From contig NZ_JAUFPS010000096.1 of NCBI RefSeq assembly GCF_030409315.1, forward strand, positions 62,001 through 126,000: a stretch of 64,000 nt of DNA. Direction: 5' to 3'. Shown in pieces: positions 9,238 through 18,546 of the stretch. The notes below the pieces were generated by a model. That model searched no databases and was not told the DNA's origin. It was given only the letters and a program-made list of their open reading frames with translations. A program made the position numbers and the translations under genes. The stretch comes from Mucilaginibacter flavus. GTDB lineage: Bacteria; Bacteroidota; Bacteroidia; Sphingobacteriales; Sphingobacteriaceae. How positions within the stretch are numbered: position 1 is the first letter of the stretch; the number at the start of each line of letters is the position of its first letter.

Positions 9238-10119
9238 ATGCAGCTTTTAGACGGAAAATACGTATCAGAAAAACTTAAGGTTGAAATAGCCGAAGCAGCG
9301 GCAAAAATATTGGCCGAAACCGGCAGGCAGCCGCATTTGGTGGCCGTTTTGGTTGGTCATGATGGTGGCAGCGAAACTTATGTTGCCAGCAAAATCAAAA
9401 ATTGCGAAAAGGTTGGATTTAAATCTACCCTGGTGCGTTTTGAAGACACGGTTACAGAAGATGAGTTACTTAAAAAAGTAGAAGAACTAAACGCTGATGC
9501 CGATATAGATGGCATCATTGTACAGCTTCCCCTACCCAAACATATCGACCCTGAAAAAGTAACTGAGCGCATTGACCACCGCAAGGATGTGGATGGCTTT
9601 CACCCGGTTAACTTAGGCCGTATGCAGCGTAACCTGCCATCGTTTATTCCCGCTACTCCTTACGGTATCACCTTGATGCTTAAAGAATACGGTATTGAAA
9701 CCGCCGGTAAACATTGCGTAGTTGTTGGTCGTAGTAACATTGTTGGTTCGCCAATGAGTATCCTGATGGCGCGTAACACCACTCCGGGTAACTGTACGGT
9801 AACTATTTGCCATAGCCGCACTCCTGATATCAAAAAGTTTACGCTTGATGCTGACATCCTTATAGTGGCTATTGGTAAAAAGAATTTTATCACTGCCGAT
9901 ATGGTAAAAGATGGCGTAGTGGTAATTGACGTTGGCATGAACCGTGAAACATCAACCCTAACTAAATCGGGTTTTAAGCTTTATGGCGATGTTGATTTTG
10001 ATAACGTTGCTCCAAAAGCTTCATGGATAACCCCGGTACCGGGTGGCGTAGGTTTGATGACCATTATTGGCTTGCTGAAAAATACGCTGTCATCGGCAAA
10101 TAAAGAGGTTTATTCTTAG
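9238..10119 (+). CDS. folD: Bifunctional methylenetetrahydrofolate dehydrogenase/cyclohydrolase
   Basis: The gene encodes 293 residues from ATG 9238; an in-frame TTG at 9229 lies in the upstream repeat and is rejected. Family signatures are present: [17 protein letters not shown] holds the Tyr/Lys catalytic pair, [12 protein letters not shown] is a second signature, and the NADP-binding segment [14 protein letters not shown] and the final [10 protein letters not shown] are clear. FolD interconverts 5,10-methylene-, methenyl- and 10-formyl-tetrahydrofolate in the cytoplasm, supplying one-carbon units for purines and formyl-Met. It faces the Rieske gene convergently across a quasi-palindromic spacer. 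Confidence 0.97.
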   Translation: MQLLDGKYVSEKLKVEIAEAAAKILAETGRQPHLVAVLVGHDGGSETYVASKIKNCEKVGFKSTLVRFEDTVTEDELLKKVEELNADADIDGIIVQLPLPKHIDPEKVTERIDHRKDVDGFHPVNLGRMQRNLPSFIPATPYGITLMLKEYGIETAGKHCVVVGRSNIVGSPMSILMARNTTPGNCTVTICHSRTPDIKKFTLDADILIVAIGKKNFITADMVKDGVVVIDVGMNRETSTLTKSGFKLYGDVDFDNVAPKASWITPVPGGVGLMTIIGLLKNTLSSANKEVYS

Positions 10120-10209
10120 ATTGATTGGGTTTGATTGAGCTGATTAAGTTGGATATATTTCTAAAGGCCAAACCTAATCAACTCAATCAAACCCAATCTA
10201 ACTTAATCA
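10118..10209. repeat. Word-type quasi-palindrome between convergent folD and Rieske genes
   Basis: A perfect 17-bp inverted repeat, GATTGGGTTTGATTGAG (10123-10139) and its complement (10182-10198), is extended by further TTGAT/ATCAA words on both sides. It fills the whole gap between the two stop codons and may act as a bidirectional terminator. Confidence 0.75.
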
Positions 10210-10210
10210 A

Positions 10211-10546
10211 CTATTTTCTTCCCAAAACTTTATCCCAAAACGATTTTATCCCTACGTAAATTTCCTCGCCCCGGATATCTATAGCATAAGTTTCTAAAAA
10301 ATCATTCTGCCCTTCCCCGCCTTTTCCAGTTGCAAGTTCATAGGTGTAACGGTGATATGGACATACAATTTTACCTTTAGCACACAAGCCTTCGCTTAAA
10401 TCATAACCTGCGTGCGGACAACTGGAAGCCATGGCATAAATCTTACCCTCGTAACCTACCAGGCAAATATTTTTACCACCAGCTTTTACTTTTTTTATAA
10501 ACGGTTCTTTTGTTGGCTCAACATCGGGGATTTTGTACCACTTCAT
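10211..10546 (-). CDS. Rieske-type [2Fe-2S] ferredoxin-like protein
   Basis: The gene encodes 111 residues, one Rieske domain. Cluster ligands are in CPHAG (about 43-47) and CPYHR (about 62-66), giving the two-Cys/two-His set. No signal peptide or membrane segment is seen, so this is a soluble ferredoxin-like form, similar to NirD-type subunits or dioxygenase ferredoxins. The redox partner is not evident. It lies 5 bp after the lipoprotein gene at 10552 on the same strand, so the two are probably co-transcribed. Confidence 0.9.
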   Translation of the reverse strand: MKWYKIPDVEPTKEPFIKKVKAGGKNICLVGYEGKIYAMASSCPHAGYDLSEGLCAKGKIVCPYHRYTYELATGKGGEGQNDFLETYAIDIRGEEIYVGIKSFWDKVLGRK

Positions 10547-10551
10547 TTGCG

Positions 10552-11316
10552 CTAAAAATCTATCTTCAAATTCATCAGCGATGGGTTTTTAATCACTTCG
10601 TCCATGTTGGTAATCAGCGTTACACTTTTCCGGTCGGCAGATAATATAGCTTTGGAGTTATTGAGCCTTTTTACAGGCTTTGCAAAATTGAGGATTACCT
10701 TGTAAGGCATATCTATCAACATTGCCTTGGCCATCATAAAGGTTGATTGGGTTTTCTTTAAAAAAGCGTTGAATTTAGCTTTATCAATGATGCGATAAAA
10801 CCGGTGTGGCGTTATATCGTAGGAGTAATAATCCTGTCCAACAATCATTTGTTTGGCATCTAAAGCCTTGCTGTTTTTAGCTCCGGTAGTTAACGCGCTC
10901 ACCTGGCTGTTAAGCGCTATTTTCGATACATTTTGCAGATAATATTTTAAATCGGCGGCATCTTTAGCAGTATGATTGATGGATACCTTTACAATGCTTT
11001 TTTTGAGATTCATATTCACTGTAAGATCGCTGCTTTTAGCCAGATCTATTTCGGCTTTGCTCATGCGTTGCTGGGTGCTATCGGGCATGGCATTGTAAAA
11101 ATTTAACGTAGTATCTTTCACCAAACTAAATTGCGGGGTTTGCTTTAACGAGTCGGAAACCAGGTTTACCAATACCGAAACCGCTTTGCTCATATCAAAA
11201 CCGTAAACTACGCTACAGCTGCCATCATTTTTAAAGGTATAATGCTCCTCGATATCAACGCATGAACTTAAACAGGTAATTGCCAGGAAAAGGATCAGGA
11301 AGTAAAGTTTTTTCAT
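10552..11316 (-). CDS. Hypothetical lipoprotein
   Basis: The gene encodes 254 residues with a clear lipoprotein signal (ILFLAITCLSSC, Cys about 19). The mature part opens with EEHYTFKNDGSCSVVYGFDM, a pattern I associate with uncharacterised Bacteroidota lipoproteins, and has no catalytic motif I recognise. It is followed after 5 bp by the Rieske ferredoxin gene. Whether the two work together is unknown. Confidence 0.75.
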   Translation of the reverse strand: MKKLYFLILFLAITCLSSCVDIEEHYTFKNDGSCSVVYGFDMSKAVSVLVNLVSDSLKQTPQFSLVKDTTLNFYNAMPDSTQQRMSKAEIDLAKSSDLTVNMNLKKSIVKVSINHTAKDAADLKYYLQNVSKIALNSQVSALTTGAKNSKALDAKQMIVGQDYYSYDITPHRFYRIIDKAKFNAFLKKTQSTFMMAKAMLIDMPYKVILNFAKPVKRLNNSKAILSADRKSVTLITNMDEVIKNPSLMNLKIDF

Positions 11317-11498
11317 GGCGGTAAAGGTTTTATCGGGGCGTTAAAATTTCATGATGCTAATTTACAATCCAAACAGATTACTTGTATAGGTAAATTGCTT
11401 TATTGTGAAAATTATTAATAATAATTCTAATCTGCGGGTAGCCATAAACGTTTTACGCTGCGTTTACCATTCAGCTTTATGCTTTCGGCTTATTTAGG

Positions 11499-11506
11499 TA
11501 CTTTTG
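11499..11506 (+). promoter_or_regulatory. -7 box of queE promoter
   Basis: TACTTTTG is a perfect TAnnTTTG box, 9 nt before the ATG at 11516, predicting a very short 5' UTR. Confidence 0.65.
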
Positions 11507-11515
11507 CAAAATATT

Positions 11516-12139
11516 ATGGCACACCAAATTCCGGACGACGGCACGCTGCTTCCTTTAATGGAAGAGTTTTATACAATACAAGGCGAAGGATACAACACAG
11601 GCAAAGCAGCTTATTTTATACGCCTGGGTGGCTGCGACGTGGGTTGCCATTGGTGCGATGTTAAAGAAAGTTGGGATGCAGAGCTACACCCGCTTACCGC
11701 TGCCGATAAAATTGTTATAAACGCCTCAGTGCATCCGTCAAAAGCGGTTGTTGTTACCGGCGGCGAGCCTTTGATCTATAATCTTGATTATCTTACAGAT
11801 CAGCTGCACAACGTAGGTATCAAAACGTTTATTGAAACATCTGGTGCTTACCCCCTCTCGGGCGATTGGGACTGGATTTGTTTATCGCCCAAAAAATTCA
11901 AAGCGCCGCTACCTCACGTGGCCGAAAACGCGCATGAGTTGAAGGTGATCGTATTCAATAAATCGGATTTTGAATGGGCCGAGTATCATGCTAAAATGGT
12001 TTCGCCCGATTGTAAACTTTATTTACAGCCTGAATGGTCAAAATCAAAAGAAATGATCCCGTTAATTGTTGATTATGTGATGAACAACCCGCAATGGGAA
12101 ATATCGCTGCAAACGCATAAATATTTGAATATACCGTAA
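11516..12139 (+). CDS. queE: 7-carboxy-7-deazaguanine synthase (radical SAM)
   Basis: The gene encodes 207 residues. The radical SAM cluster motif is GGCDVGCHWCDV (Cys-x3-Cys-x2-Cys), preceded by the family's FYTIQGEGYNTGKAAYFIRLGG segment. VVTGGEPL matches the SAM-binding GGE motif. QueE converts 6-carboxytetrahydropterin to 7-carboxy-7-deazaguanine in queuosine synthesis. The ATG at 11516 is preferred to the TTG at 11504 because the TTG lies inside the -7 box. No other queuosine genes are nearby. Confidence 0.93.
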   Translation: MAHQIPDDGTLLPLMEEFYTIQGEGYNTGKAAYFIRLGGCDVGCHWCDVKESWDAELHPLTAADKIVINASVHPSKAVVVTGGEPLIYNLDYLTDQLHNVGIKTFIETSGAYPLSGDWDWICLSPKKFKAPLPHVAENAHELKVIVFNKSDFEWAEYHAKMVSPDCKLYLQPEWSKSKEMIPLIVDYVMNNPQWEISLQTHKYLNIP

Positions 12140-12158
12140 TAGTTGTAACTTACGGTAT
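12131..12158. repeat. Inverted repeat across the queE stop codon
   Basis: ATACCGTAA (12131-12139, containing the stop) and TTACGGTAT (12150-12158) form a perfect 9-bp stem with a 10-nt loop. There is no T run, so it is a weak terminator candidate at best. Confidence 0.5.
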
Positions 12159-12178
12159 AAATTATCGTATCAACACAG

Positions 12179-14086
12179 ATGAGAATAACTATCCTCTCTA
12201 TCTTGTTATTTTTTCTTTCGGTTAGTGCCTGGAGTCAGCAAAGGGAATATTCTACCAAAAATACCGAAGCCATAAAATATTTTGCCCAGGCTGGTCAAAA
12301 CATCGATGAACATTATTATGATGATGCCATTGATAACCTTTTAAAAGCTATTGGTGAAGACTCCAGATTTGTGGAAGCACACGCGCAACTGGGTGATGTA
12401 TACCGAATCCGCCATACTTATAAGCTGGCTATTGAGCAGTACCTTAAGGTGATTGCTCTTAATCCCGAGTTTAATCGTGGTATTTACCTCAAAATAGGCG
12501 AAACCGAAATATACGACGCCAAATATGCGCAAGCGCAGCAACACCTCGAGAAATATCTTACTTACCTGGATATTACGCCTCAAAATAATGAGTTTGCCCA
12601 AAAACTGATCGCTGATGCCAAATTCAGTATCCTGGCCATTCAGCATCCGGTGCCGTTTAAACCTATCAACATGGGCCCCAATATCAATACGGCAGATGAT
12701 GAATACCTACCCGTTGGTACGGCCGATGAAAGCATGCTGATATTTACCCGTAAAATTAATAACAACGAGGATTTTTATAAAAGCCTGAAGGTAAAAGGTA
12801 AATGGGATACTGCCGTTTATTTGAGCAGCCGGATCAATACCGATCAGTACAACGAAGGCGCACAGTCATTATCTCAAGATGGCAAATTCCTGTTTTTTAC
12901 AGGTTGTAACCGCCCGGATGGCCTTGGTAGGTGTGATATCTACATTTCCAAAAAAATGGGCGACGATTGGGGCAAGCCTTTCGACCTGAGCAAACCGGTA
13001 AACACTGCGGGCTGGGAATCCCAGCCATCCATTAGCGCCGATGGGCGTACCCTTTATTTTGTAAGTAACAAAAAGGGCGGTTATGGCGGTTACGATATTT
13101 GGAAATCGACCCTAACCGATAAAGGTTGGGGCGAACCCGAAAACCTTGGCCCGAACATTAATACAGCTTATAATGAGCAGTCGCCGTTTATTCACCCGGA
13201 TGATAGTACTTTATACTTTTGCTCCAATGGATGGCCGGGCCTGGGCAATAAAGATTTGTTTGTAAGCCGGCTTGGTAAAGATGGTAAATGGCAAAAGCCG
13301 CAAAACCTGGGTTACCCTATCAATACCAACGGCGATGAAAACGGCCTTACCCTTACCGCTTACGGCACTTACGCTTTTTTTGCTTCGGATAACGCGAATC
13401 TGAATGGTTTTGGCGGATACGATATTTACACGTTTGAACTACCTGCCAATTTACGCCCGCATATTGTTACCTACGTAAAAGGCAACGTGGGCGATGCCAA
13501 AACGAAAGAGCCGTTGGAGGCGGCTGTAGAGATCATTGACCTGGAAAAAAACAAACCCGTTTACCAGGATTACAGCGGTGCAGATGAAGGCGACTTTTTA
13601 GCGACGATAACATCCGGCAAAAATTATGCGCTAAACATTTCAAAAAGTGGCTACCTGTTTTACTCGGCAAACTTTTCGCTTATTGGTTATAAAGAGCAAA
13701 AACCTTTTCACATCAAAGCATTGTTATCGCCTATTGAAGTTGGTAATAAGGTTATCCTGAAAAACATTTTCTTTGATACCAATAAGTTCGATTTGAAAGA
13801 CGAGTCAAAATCAGAACTGGAAAAACTCGTAGAGTTCCTTAATGTAAACCCCACCGTTCATATTGAAATATCGGGCCATACGGATAACGTAGGTGCCGAT
13901 CTGGCAAATCAAACCTTATCAGAAAACCGGGCCAAGTCGGTTTACAAATACCTGGTAAGCAATGGCATACCGGCTGCCCGTCTTGTATATAAAGGCTATG
14001 GTAAAACCCAGCCAATTGCACCTAATATAACTGAGGACGATAAGGCACTAAACAGGCGGACGGAATTTATGATCATCGCCAAATAA
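12179..14086 (+). CDS. OmpA-family outer-membrane protein with TPR and PD40 repeats (PorE-like architecture)
   Basis: The gene encodes 635 residues with an N-terminal signal peptide (cleavage after about residue 19). The domain order is TPR repeats (~25-130), WD40-like PD40 beta-propeller repeats (~165-430, with recurring LYF...SNGxPGxGxxDLF units), a carboxypeptidase-D-like regulatory domain (~435-510) and an OmpA peptidoglycan-binding domain (~520-635, with HTDNVG...LSENRAKSV). This layout matches PorE of the type IX secretion system, but Bacteroidota often have several paralogues with it. It probably links the outer membrane to peptidoglycan. No type IX genes adjoin it. Confidence 0.88.
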   Translation: MRITILSILLFFLSVSAWSQQREYSTKNTEAIKYFAQAGQNIDEHYYDDAIDNLLKAIGEDSRFVEAHAQLGDVYRIRHTYKLAIEQYLKVIALNPEFNRGIYLKIGETEIYDAKYAQAQQHLEKYLTYLDITPQNNEFAQKLIADAKFSILAIQHPVPFKPINMGPNINTADDEYLPVGTADESMLIFTRKINNNEDFYKSLKVKGKWDTAVYLSSRINTDQYNEGAQSLSQDGKFLFFTGCNRPDGLGRCDIYISKKMGDDWGKPFDLSKPVNTAGWESQPSISADGRTLYFVSNKKGGYGGYDIWKSTLTDKGWGEPENLGPNINTAYNEQSPFIHPDDSTLYFCSNGWPGLGNKDLFVSRLGKDGKWQKPQNLGYPINTNGDENGLTLTAYGTYAFFASDNANLNGFGGYDIYTFELPANLRPHIVTYVKGNVGDAKTKEPLEAAVEIIDLEKNKPVYQDYSGADEGDFLATITSGKNYALNISKSGYLFYSANFSLIGYKEQKPFHIKALLSPIEVGNKVILKNIFFDTNKFDLKDESKSELEKLVEFLNVNPTVHIEISGHTDNVGADLANQTLSENRAKSVYKYLVSNGIPAARLVYKGYGKTQPIAPNITEDDKALNRRTEFMIIAK

Positions 14087-14163
14087 CCTACTCAACGTAT
14101 CGATTTTAATATGGTAAATGCTTGCCTATAACATATATTAGCGTTACCAATTAAAACAGAGTC

Positions 14164-14814
14164 ATGAAATATATCCTGTTAGGCGTAGCGTGTATAGCCA
14201 CAATTTGCTGCGCTTTTATTTACCAAACAAAAGACGCCGGCAAACCCTGGCTAAATAAAATGCAGCAACTACCGGGCAAACTGGAATGCGAATTATATAA
14301 CACCGGCGGCGAAGGCGTAGCCTATCATGATTCTGATAATAGTAACAATGGCAGCGGTAAGCTTAATCCCGCAAATGGCACGTTTTTAAACGAGTTTAGG
14401 ATGAAAGAAGGGGTTGATATCTCGTACACTAAAGCACATGACCATATTGATGATAATCCATATAACAAGGTTAAAAGAGACATGAACCAGCTTTATGTAG
14501 GCTGGACACAACCCGGGGAATGGATCAATTATACTGTTGATGTAACAAAATCCGGCATCTACCCTATTGAAGTAATGTATACCGCCAACGGTGATGGTGC
14601 CATCGCCATTGATGTAGATGGTAAAGATGCAACCGGCCCAATGAAAATTACATCTACCCATAACAATCAGGATACCATAGCCTGGCGGCAGTGGCATCAT
14701 TGGAACAGTTCTGCTAATGTAGGCTCAATTGAACTTACAAAAGGTGTACATGTGCTAACCCTGCATATTGTAAGCAATGGCAATATGAATTTGGATTACC
14801 TGGCAATTAAATAG
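14164..14814 (+). CDS. Secreted protein with CBM6-like carbohydrate-binding domain
   Basis: The gene encodes 216 residues with an N-terminal hydrophobic signal sequence. The rest looks like one CBM6-type jelly-roll domain, with ELYNTGGEGVAYHD near the start, QPGEWINYTVDV in the middle, and GVHVLTLHIVSNGNMNLDYLAIK at the end, the usual CBM6 closing strand. No catalytic domain is attached. It may bind polysaccharide or be a subunit of a multi-protein enzyme. A terminator follows at 14845. It has no clear operon partner. Confidence 0.82.
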   Translation: MKYILLGVACIATICCAFIYQTKDAGKPWLNKMQQLPGKLECELYNTGGEGVAYHDSDNSNNGSGKLNPANGTFLNEFRMKEGVDISYTKAHDHIDDNPYNKVKRDMNQLYVGWTQPGEWINYTVDVTKSGIYPIEVMYTANGDGAIAIDVDGKDATGPMKITSTHNNQDTIAWRQWHHWNSSANVGSIELTKGVHVLTLHIVSNGNMNLDYLAIK

Positions 14815-14844
14815 AAATGAATACCGGCACGTCCGTCTAAAACT

Positions 14845-14880
14845 AAAAAGCCTTTGAAATTCATTCCAAAGGCTTTTTGA
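14845..14880. terminator. Bidirectional intrinsic terminator (CBM6 gene / recQ)
   Basis: A perfect 12-bp stem AAAAAGCCTTTG (14845-14856) / CAAAGGCTTTTT (14867-14878) serves both converging genes, since an A run and a T run flank it. Confidence 0.9.
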
Positions 14881-14897
14881 GTTATGTACCGGGAATT

Positions 14898-17093
14898 TCA
14901 ATTTCCCATTTCTGACAGGAACTTTATTCTCATCAATTGTACTTCTTCGCGGGTGTAATCATCGTTACCTAACTCGGCCAGGGCATCGTCAATAGAATCA
15001 GCTTCGGCTGTGCGGAAGTAATCAAAAACCTCTTCCTGCTTGTCCTCATCTATCACCTCATCAATGTAATAATTAAGGTTGAGTTTGGTGCCCGAGTTTA
15101 CAATGGTTTCTACCTCTTTCAAAATCTCCTCATAGGTTAGTCCTTTAGATGCGGCTATATCGTCTAAATTTAAATGACGATCAATATTCTGAATGATAAA
15201 CACCTTCAGTGCCGATTTATTGGCCGCGCTCTTGATCACCATATCAACCGGGCGGTCAATATCGTTATCCTCCACATACTTCTGGATCATATCCGTAAAC
15301 GGCTTTCCAAACTTAAGCGCTTTACCTGCGCCAACGCCCGAGATATGTTTCAACTCTTCTGAATTGATAGGGTAATGCGTACACATTTCCTCTAACGAAG
15401 GGTCCTGGAAAATCACAAACGGAGGTAAACCCTTTTGCTTGGCCAGTTTTTTACGCAGATCCTTCAGCATCTGCAATAACTGCGCATCCAACGCGCCGCC
15501 GCCTTGTTTAGGGCCATCAGCGTCATCATCATCATCGGTACCCTCAATCACATGGTTCATCACAAAACGGATGCTGTGGGGGTTGTCAATGAAGGTATTA
15601 CCTAATTTGGTTAATCTAAGTAAACCATATTGATCAATATCTTTTGACAGATAGTTATTTAATAAAGCCTGCCTTAAAAGCGAGTTCCACAAATTGCGCC
15701 CCTGCTCCTTGCCCGATCCATAATAATCAAGCGCGTCATGCTCGTAATTTTTGATCTGCGCGTTTTCTTCACCCATCAATATGCTGATGATGTAATGATC
15801 GTCAAACTTCTCGCCTATGTGTTTAATAAGGCTTAAGGCTTTGTGCAAATGCTCTTCGCCATCAAAATGCTCTTTATGGCCACAGCAATTATCGCACATG
15901 TTATTACAGCCAGCCTCATTAAAATTTTCGCCAAAATAATGCAGCAGCTGCTTACGCCTGCAAACCGATGATTCGCAGTAATCAATAACCTCTTTTAGTA
16001 TCTGGGTACCTATTTCACGTTCGGCAACCGGCTTGTCTTTCATGAATTTTTGCAGCTTGTCTATATCCTTTTCAGAATAGAAAGCTACACAAACACCCTC
16101 GCCACCATCACGGCCGGCACGACCGGTTTCCTGGTAATAACCCTCCATGCTTTTAGGCACGTCATGGTGAATCACATACCTAACATCCGGTTTATCAATC
16201 CCCATACCGAAGGCTATAGTTGCAACAATTACATCTACATCTTCCATCAGGAATTTATCCTGCGTATCGGCACGCACTTTAGGATCTAAGCCCGCATGAT
16301 ATGGTAGCGCCTTTACGCCGTTTAAATTAAGGGCTTCTGCAACCTCTTCAACTTTTTTGCGGCTTAAGCAATATATAATGCCGGATTTTCCCTGGTTTTG
16401 TTTTACAAATTTTACTATCTCTTTGATTACGTTACGCTTAGCACGTACTTCATAAAATAAGTTAGCTCTGTTAAAAGACGATTTGTACACAGTGGCATTG
16501 TTCATTTGCAGGTTTTTTTGAATGTCCTGCTGAACTTTTGGGGTAGCTGTAGCCGTTAACGCGATGATCGGAATATTTTCGCCAATGTTGCTGATCACCT
16601 GGCGGATTTTGCGGTATTCGGGGCGAAAATCATGTCCCCATTCCGAGATACAATGCGCCTCATCAACTGCCACAAATGACACATGATTAAGACGTAAAAA
16701 GTCGATATTTTCTTGCTTGGTTAATGATTCAGGAGCAACATAAAGCAACTTGGTTTTGCCGGCTAAAACATCTTCTTTAACCCGGGCTATATCAGATTTA
16801 GTAAGTGACGAATTTAAAAAGTGGGCTATACTATCCGAGCCTCCAAAGGCCCTTAACTGATCTACCTGGTTTTTCATCAGGGCAATCAAAGGAGAAATTA
16901 CTATCGCGGTGCCATCGCTCATTAACGCAGGCAACTGGTAACACATTGATTTACCACCACCTGTAGGCATAATAACAAAGGTATCGTTACCGCTCAGGAT
17001 GTTAGTGATAATCGCTTCCTGCTCCCCCTTAAAGTTGTCGAATCCGAAAAAATTCTGGAGGTTATCAAATAGCGACTTCTTAGTTTCTATCAT
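14898..17093 (-). CDS. recQ: ATP-dependent DNA helicase RecQ
   Basis: The gene encodes 731 residues, somewhat longer than E. coli RecQ (about 610). Superfamily 2 helicase motifs are clear: MPTGGGKSMCYQLPA (Walker A), VDEAHCISEWGHDFRPEY (DEAH and the RecQ aromatic loop) and QETGRAGRDG (motif VI). A zinc-binding RQC region has the cysteines CNNMCDNCC. An HRDC-like domain lies at about 525-605, and the remaining C-terminal ~120 residues are an extra acidic helical tail. RecQ unwinds DNA 3'-5' in recombination and fork repair. An acidic run (TDDDDDADG) links RQC and HRDC. Confidence 0.95.
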   Translation of the reverse strand: MIETKKSLFDNLQNFFGFDNFKGEQEAIITNILSGNDTFVIMPTGGGKSMCYQLPALMSDGTAIVISPLIALMKNQVDQLRAFGGSDSIAHFLNSSLTKSDIARVKEDVLAGKTKLLYVAPESLTKQENIDFLRLNHVSFVAVDEAHCISEWGHDFRPEYRKIRQVISNIGENIPIIALTATATPKVQQDIQKNLQMNNATVYKSSFNRANLFYEVRAKRNVIKEIVKFVKQNQGKSGIIYCLSRKKVEEVAEALNLNGVKALPYHAGLDPKVRADTQDKFLMEDVDVIVATIAFGMGIDKPDVRYVIHHDVPKSMEGYYQETGRAGRDGGEGVCVAFYSEKDIDKLQKFMKDKPVAEREIGTQILKEVIDYCESSVCRRKQLLHYFGENFNEAGCNNMCDNCCGHKEHFDGEEHLHKALSLIKHIGEKFDDHYIISILMGEENAQIKNYEHDALDYYGSGKEQGRNLWNSLLRQALLNNYLSKDIDQYGLLRLTKLGNTFIDNPHSIRFVMNHVIEGTDDDDDADGPKQGGGALDAQLLQMLKDLRKKLAKQKGLPPFVIFQDPSLEEMCTHYPINSEELKHISGVGAGKALKFGKPFTDMIQKYVEDNDIDRPVDMVIKSAANKSALKVFIIQNIDRHLNLDDIAASKGLTYEEILKEVETIVNSGTKLNLNYYIDEVIDEDKQEEVFDYFRTAEADSIDDALAELGNDDYTREEVQLMRIKFLSEMGN

Positions 17094-17326
17094 TATCTTA
17101 AATAATCTAAAGTCCGATTTAAAAGTTTAAAGTAACAAAATTTTCTGAATAAACGAGGGATTTACTTTTAAATTTTATACTAATATGATTATTAAATGAA
17201 AAACATTTTGTTTACTTGTTGTGACCAAATTATTAACAAATTATTTAGTTTTATTTAGTAGGCAGATATCAGATTATTGTCCATTTTTGCCGCGACTAAA
17301 CCAAATTATAATTCTTAAAATTGCAC

Positions 17327-18412
17327 ATGAACAAAAACTATTATGCCATCATTATGGCAGGCGGAATAGGCAGTCGTTTTTGGCCAATCAGTCGCACATC
17401 GCACCCTAAACAGTTCATCGATATCCTTGGCACCGGTAAAACCTTAATCCAAAACACCTACGAACGCTTCCTGAAAGTTTGCCCCAAAGAAAATATTTAC
17501 GTTGTAACCAACGAGAATTATACCAAACTGGTAAAAACACAGCTTCCGGATATGGAAGATCAGCAGATATTAACAGAGCCGGTAATGCGTAATACGGCCC
17601 CTTGTGTTGCTTATGGCTGTTTTAAAATAGAAAGCTTAAACCCCGATGCCGCCATTGTAGTGGCCCCCTCAGATCAACAGATATTGGATGAAGATGCTTT
17701 TGTGAACTCCATCATCAGGTCATTAGAAACCGCCACGGCAAATGACTGCCTGGTTACCTTAGGCATTAAACCGTCAAGGCCGGATACGGGTTACGGCTAT
17801 ATCCAATACACCAACAAAACTATCAATGATGATTTTTATAAAGTAAAAACCTTTACCGAAAAGCCTAACCTGGAGATAGCCAAAACTTTTATACAAAGCG
17901 GCGATTTTTTATGGAACGCGGGTATATTCGTATGGTCGGCGAAAGCGATAGTAAAAGCCTTTGAACAGCATTTGCCGGATATGCACGAGATATTTACGGA
18001 CGCAGGTCCCGTTTACAATACAGAAAACGAGCGAAGTCATATTAACCAGGCTTACCAGCAATGCATTAATATTTCGATAGATTACGGGGTGATGGAAAAA
18101 GCGGATAACGTTTATGTATTACCATCTGATTTTGGCTGGAGCGACTTGGGTACCTGGGCATCCATTTATGACCTTGCAGAGAAAGATTATGTAGGCAACG
18201 CGGTGATACCGGCCGAAAAGGTGATCATGTACGATTCATCAAACTGTATGGTAAACGTACCCGGCGAAAAGCTGGTAATTTTAAAAGGACTACACGATTT
18301 TATCGTGGTAGAATCCAACAACACCCTGCTCATTTGCCCCCGCGATCAGGAACAAAGTGTAAAGCAAGTAGTTGCAGATGTAAAAAGTAAGTTTGGGTCG
18401 AAGTATATTTAG
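17327..18412 (+). CDS. manC: Mannose-1-phosphate guanylyltransferase
   Basis: The gene encodes 361 residues from ATG 17327. The nucleotidyltransferase signature AIIMAGGIGSRFWPISR lies at the N-terminus, followed by the sugar-phosphate motifs FTEKPNLEIA and GWSDLGTWASIY. It makes GDP-mannose from mannose-1-phosphate and GTP for polysaccharides and glycoprotein glycans. It lacks the C-terminal isomerase half found in bifunctional ManC, so it is the short form. An imperfect -7 box (CATTTTTG) lies about 35 nt upstream. It converges on rlmB across a quasi-palindromic spacer. Confidence 0.94.
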   Translation: MNKNYYAIIMAGGIGSRFWPISRTSHPKQFIDILGTGKTLIQNTYERFLKVCPKENIYVVTNENYTKLVKTQLPDMEDQQILTEPVMRNTAPCVAYGCFKIESLNPDAAIVVAPSDQQILDEDAFVNSIIRSLETATANDCLVTLGIKPSRPDTGYGYIQYTNKTINDDFYKVKTFTEKPNLEIAKTFIQSGDFLWNAGIFVWSAKAIVKAFEQHLPDMHEIFTDAGPVYNTENERSHINQAYQQCINISIDYGVMEKADNVYVLPSDFGWSDLGTWASIYDLAEKDYVGNAVIPAEKVIMYDSSNCMVNVPGEKLVILKGLHDFIVVESNNTLLICPRDQEQSVKQVVADVKSKFGSKYI

Positions 18413-18413
18413 T

Positions 18414-18546
18414 GTTGAGTAAGTTGAATAGGTTGATTTAGTTAGATTGAGTTGATTAGATTAAGAGCGATAAGACAATATCAATATTTTAGTTTTTCAA
18501 CAACTCAACCAACCTATTCAACTTATTCTAACTCAATCCAACTTAA
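18414..18546. repeat. Word-type quasi-palindrome between convergent manC and rlmB
   Basis: AAGTTGAATAGGTTG (18421-18435) and its exact complement CAACCTATTCAACTT (18510-18524) are embedded in further GTTGA/TTAGATTGA words on the left and CAACT/CTCAATCC words on the right. The element fills the gap completely. Confidence 0.75.
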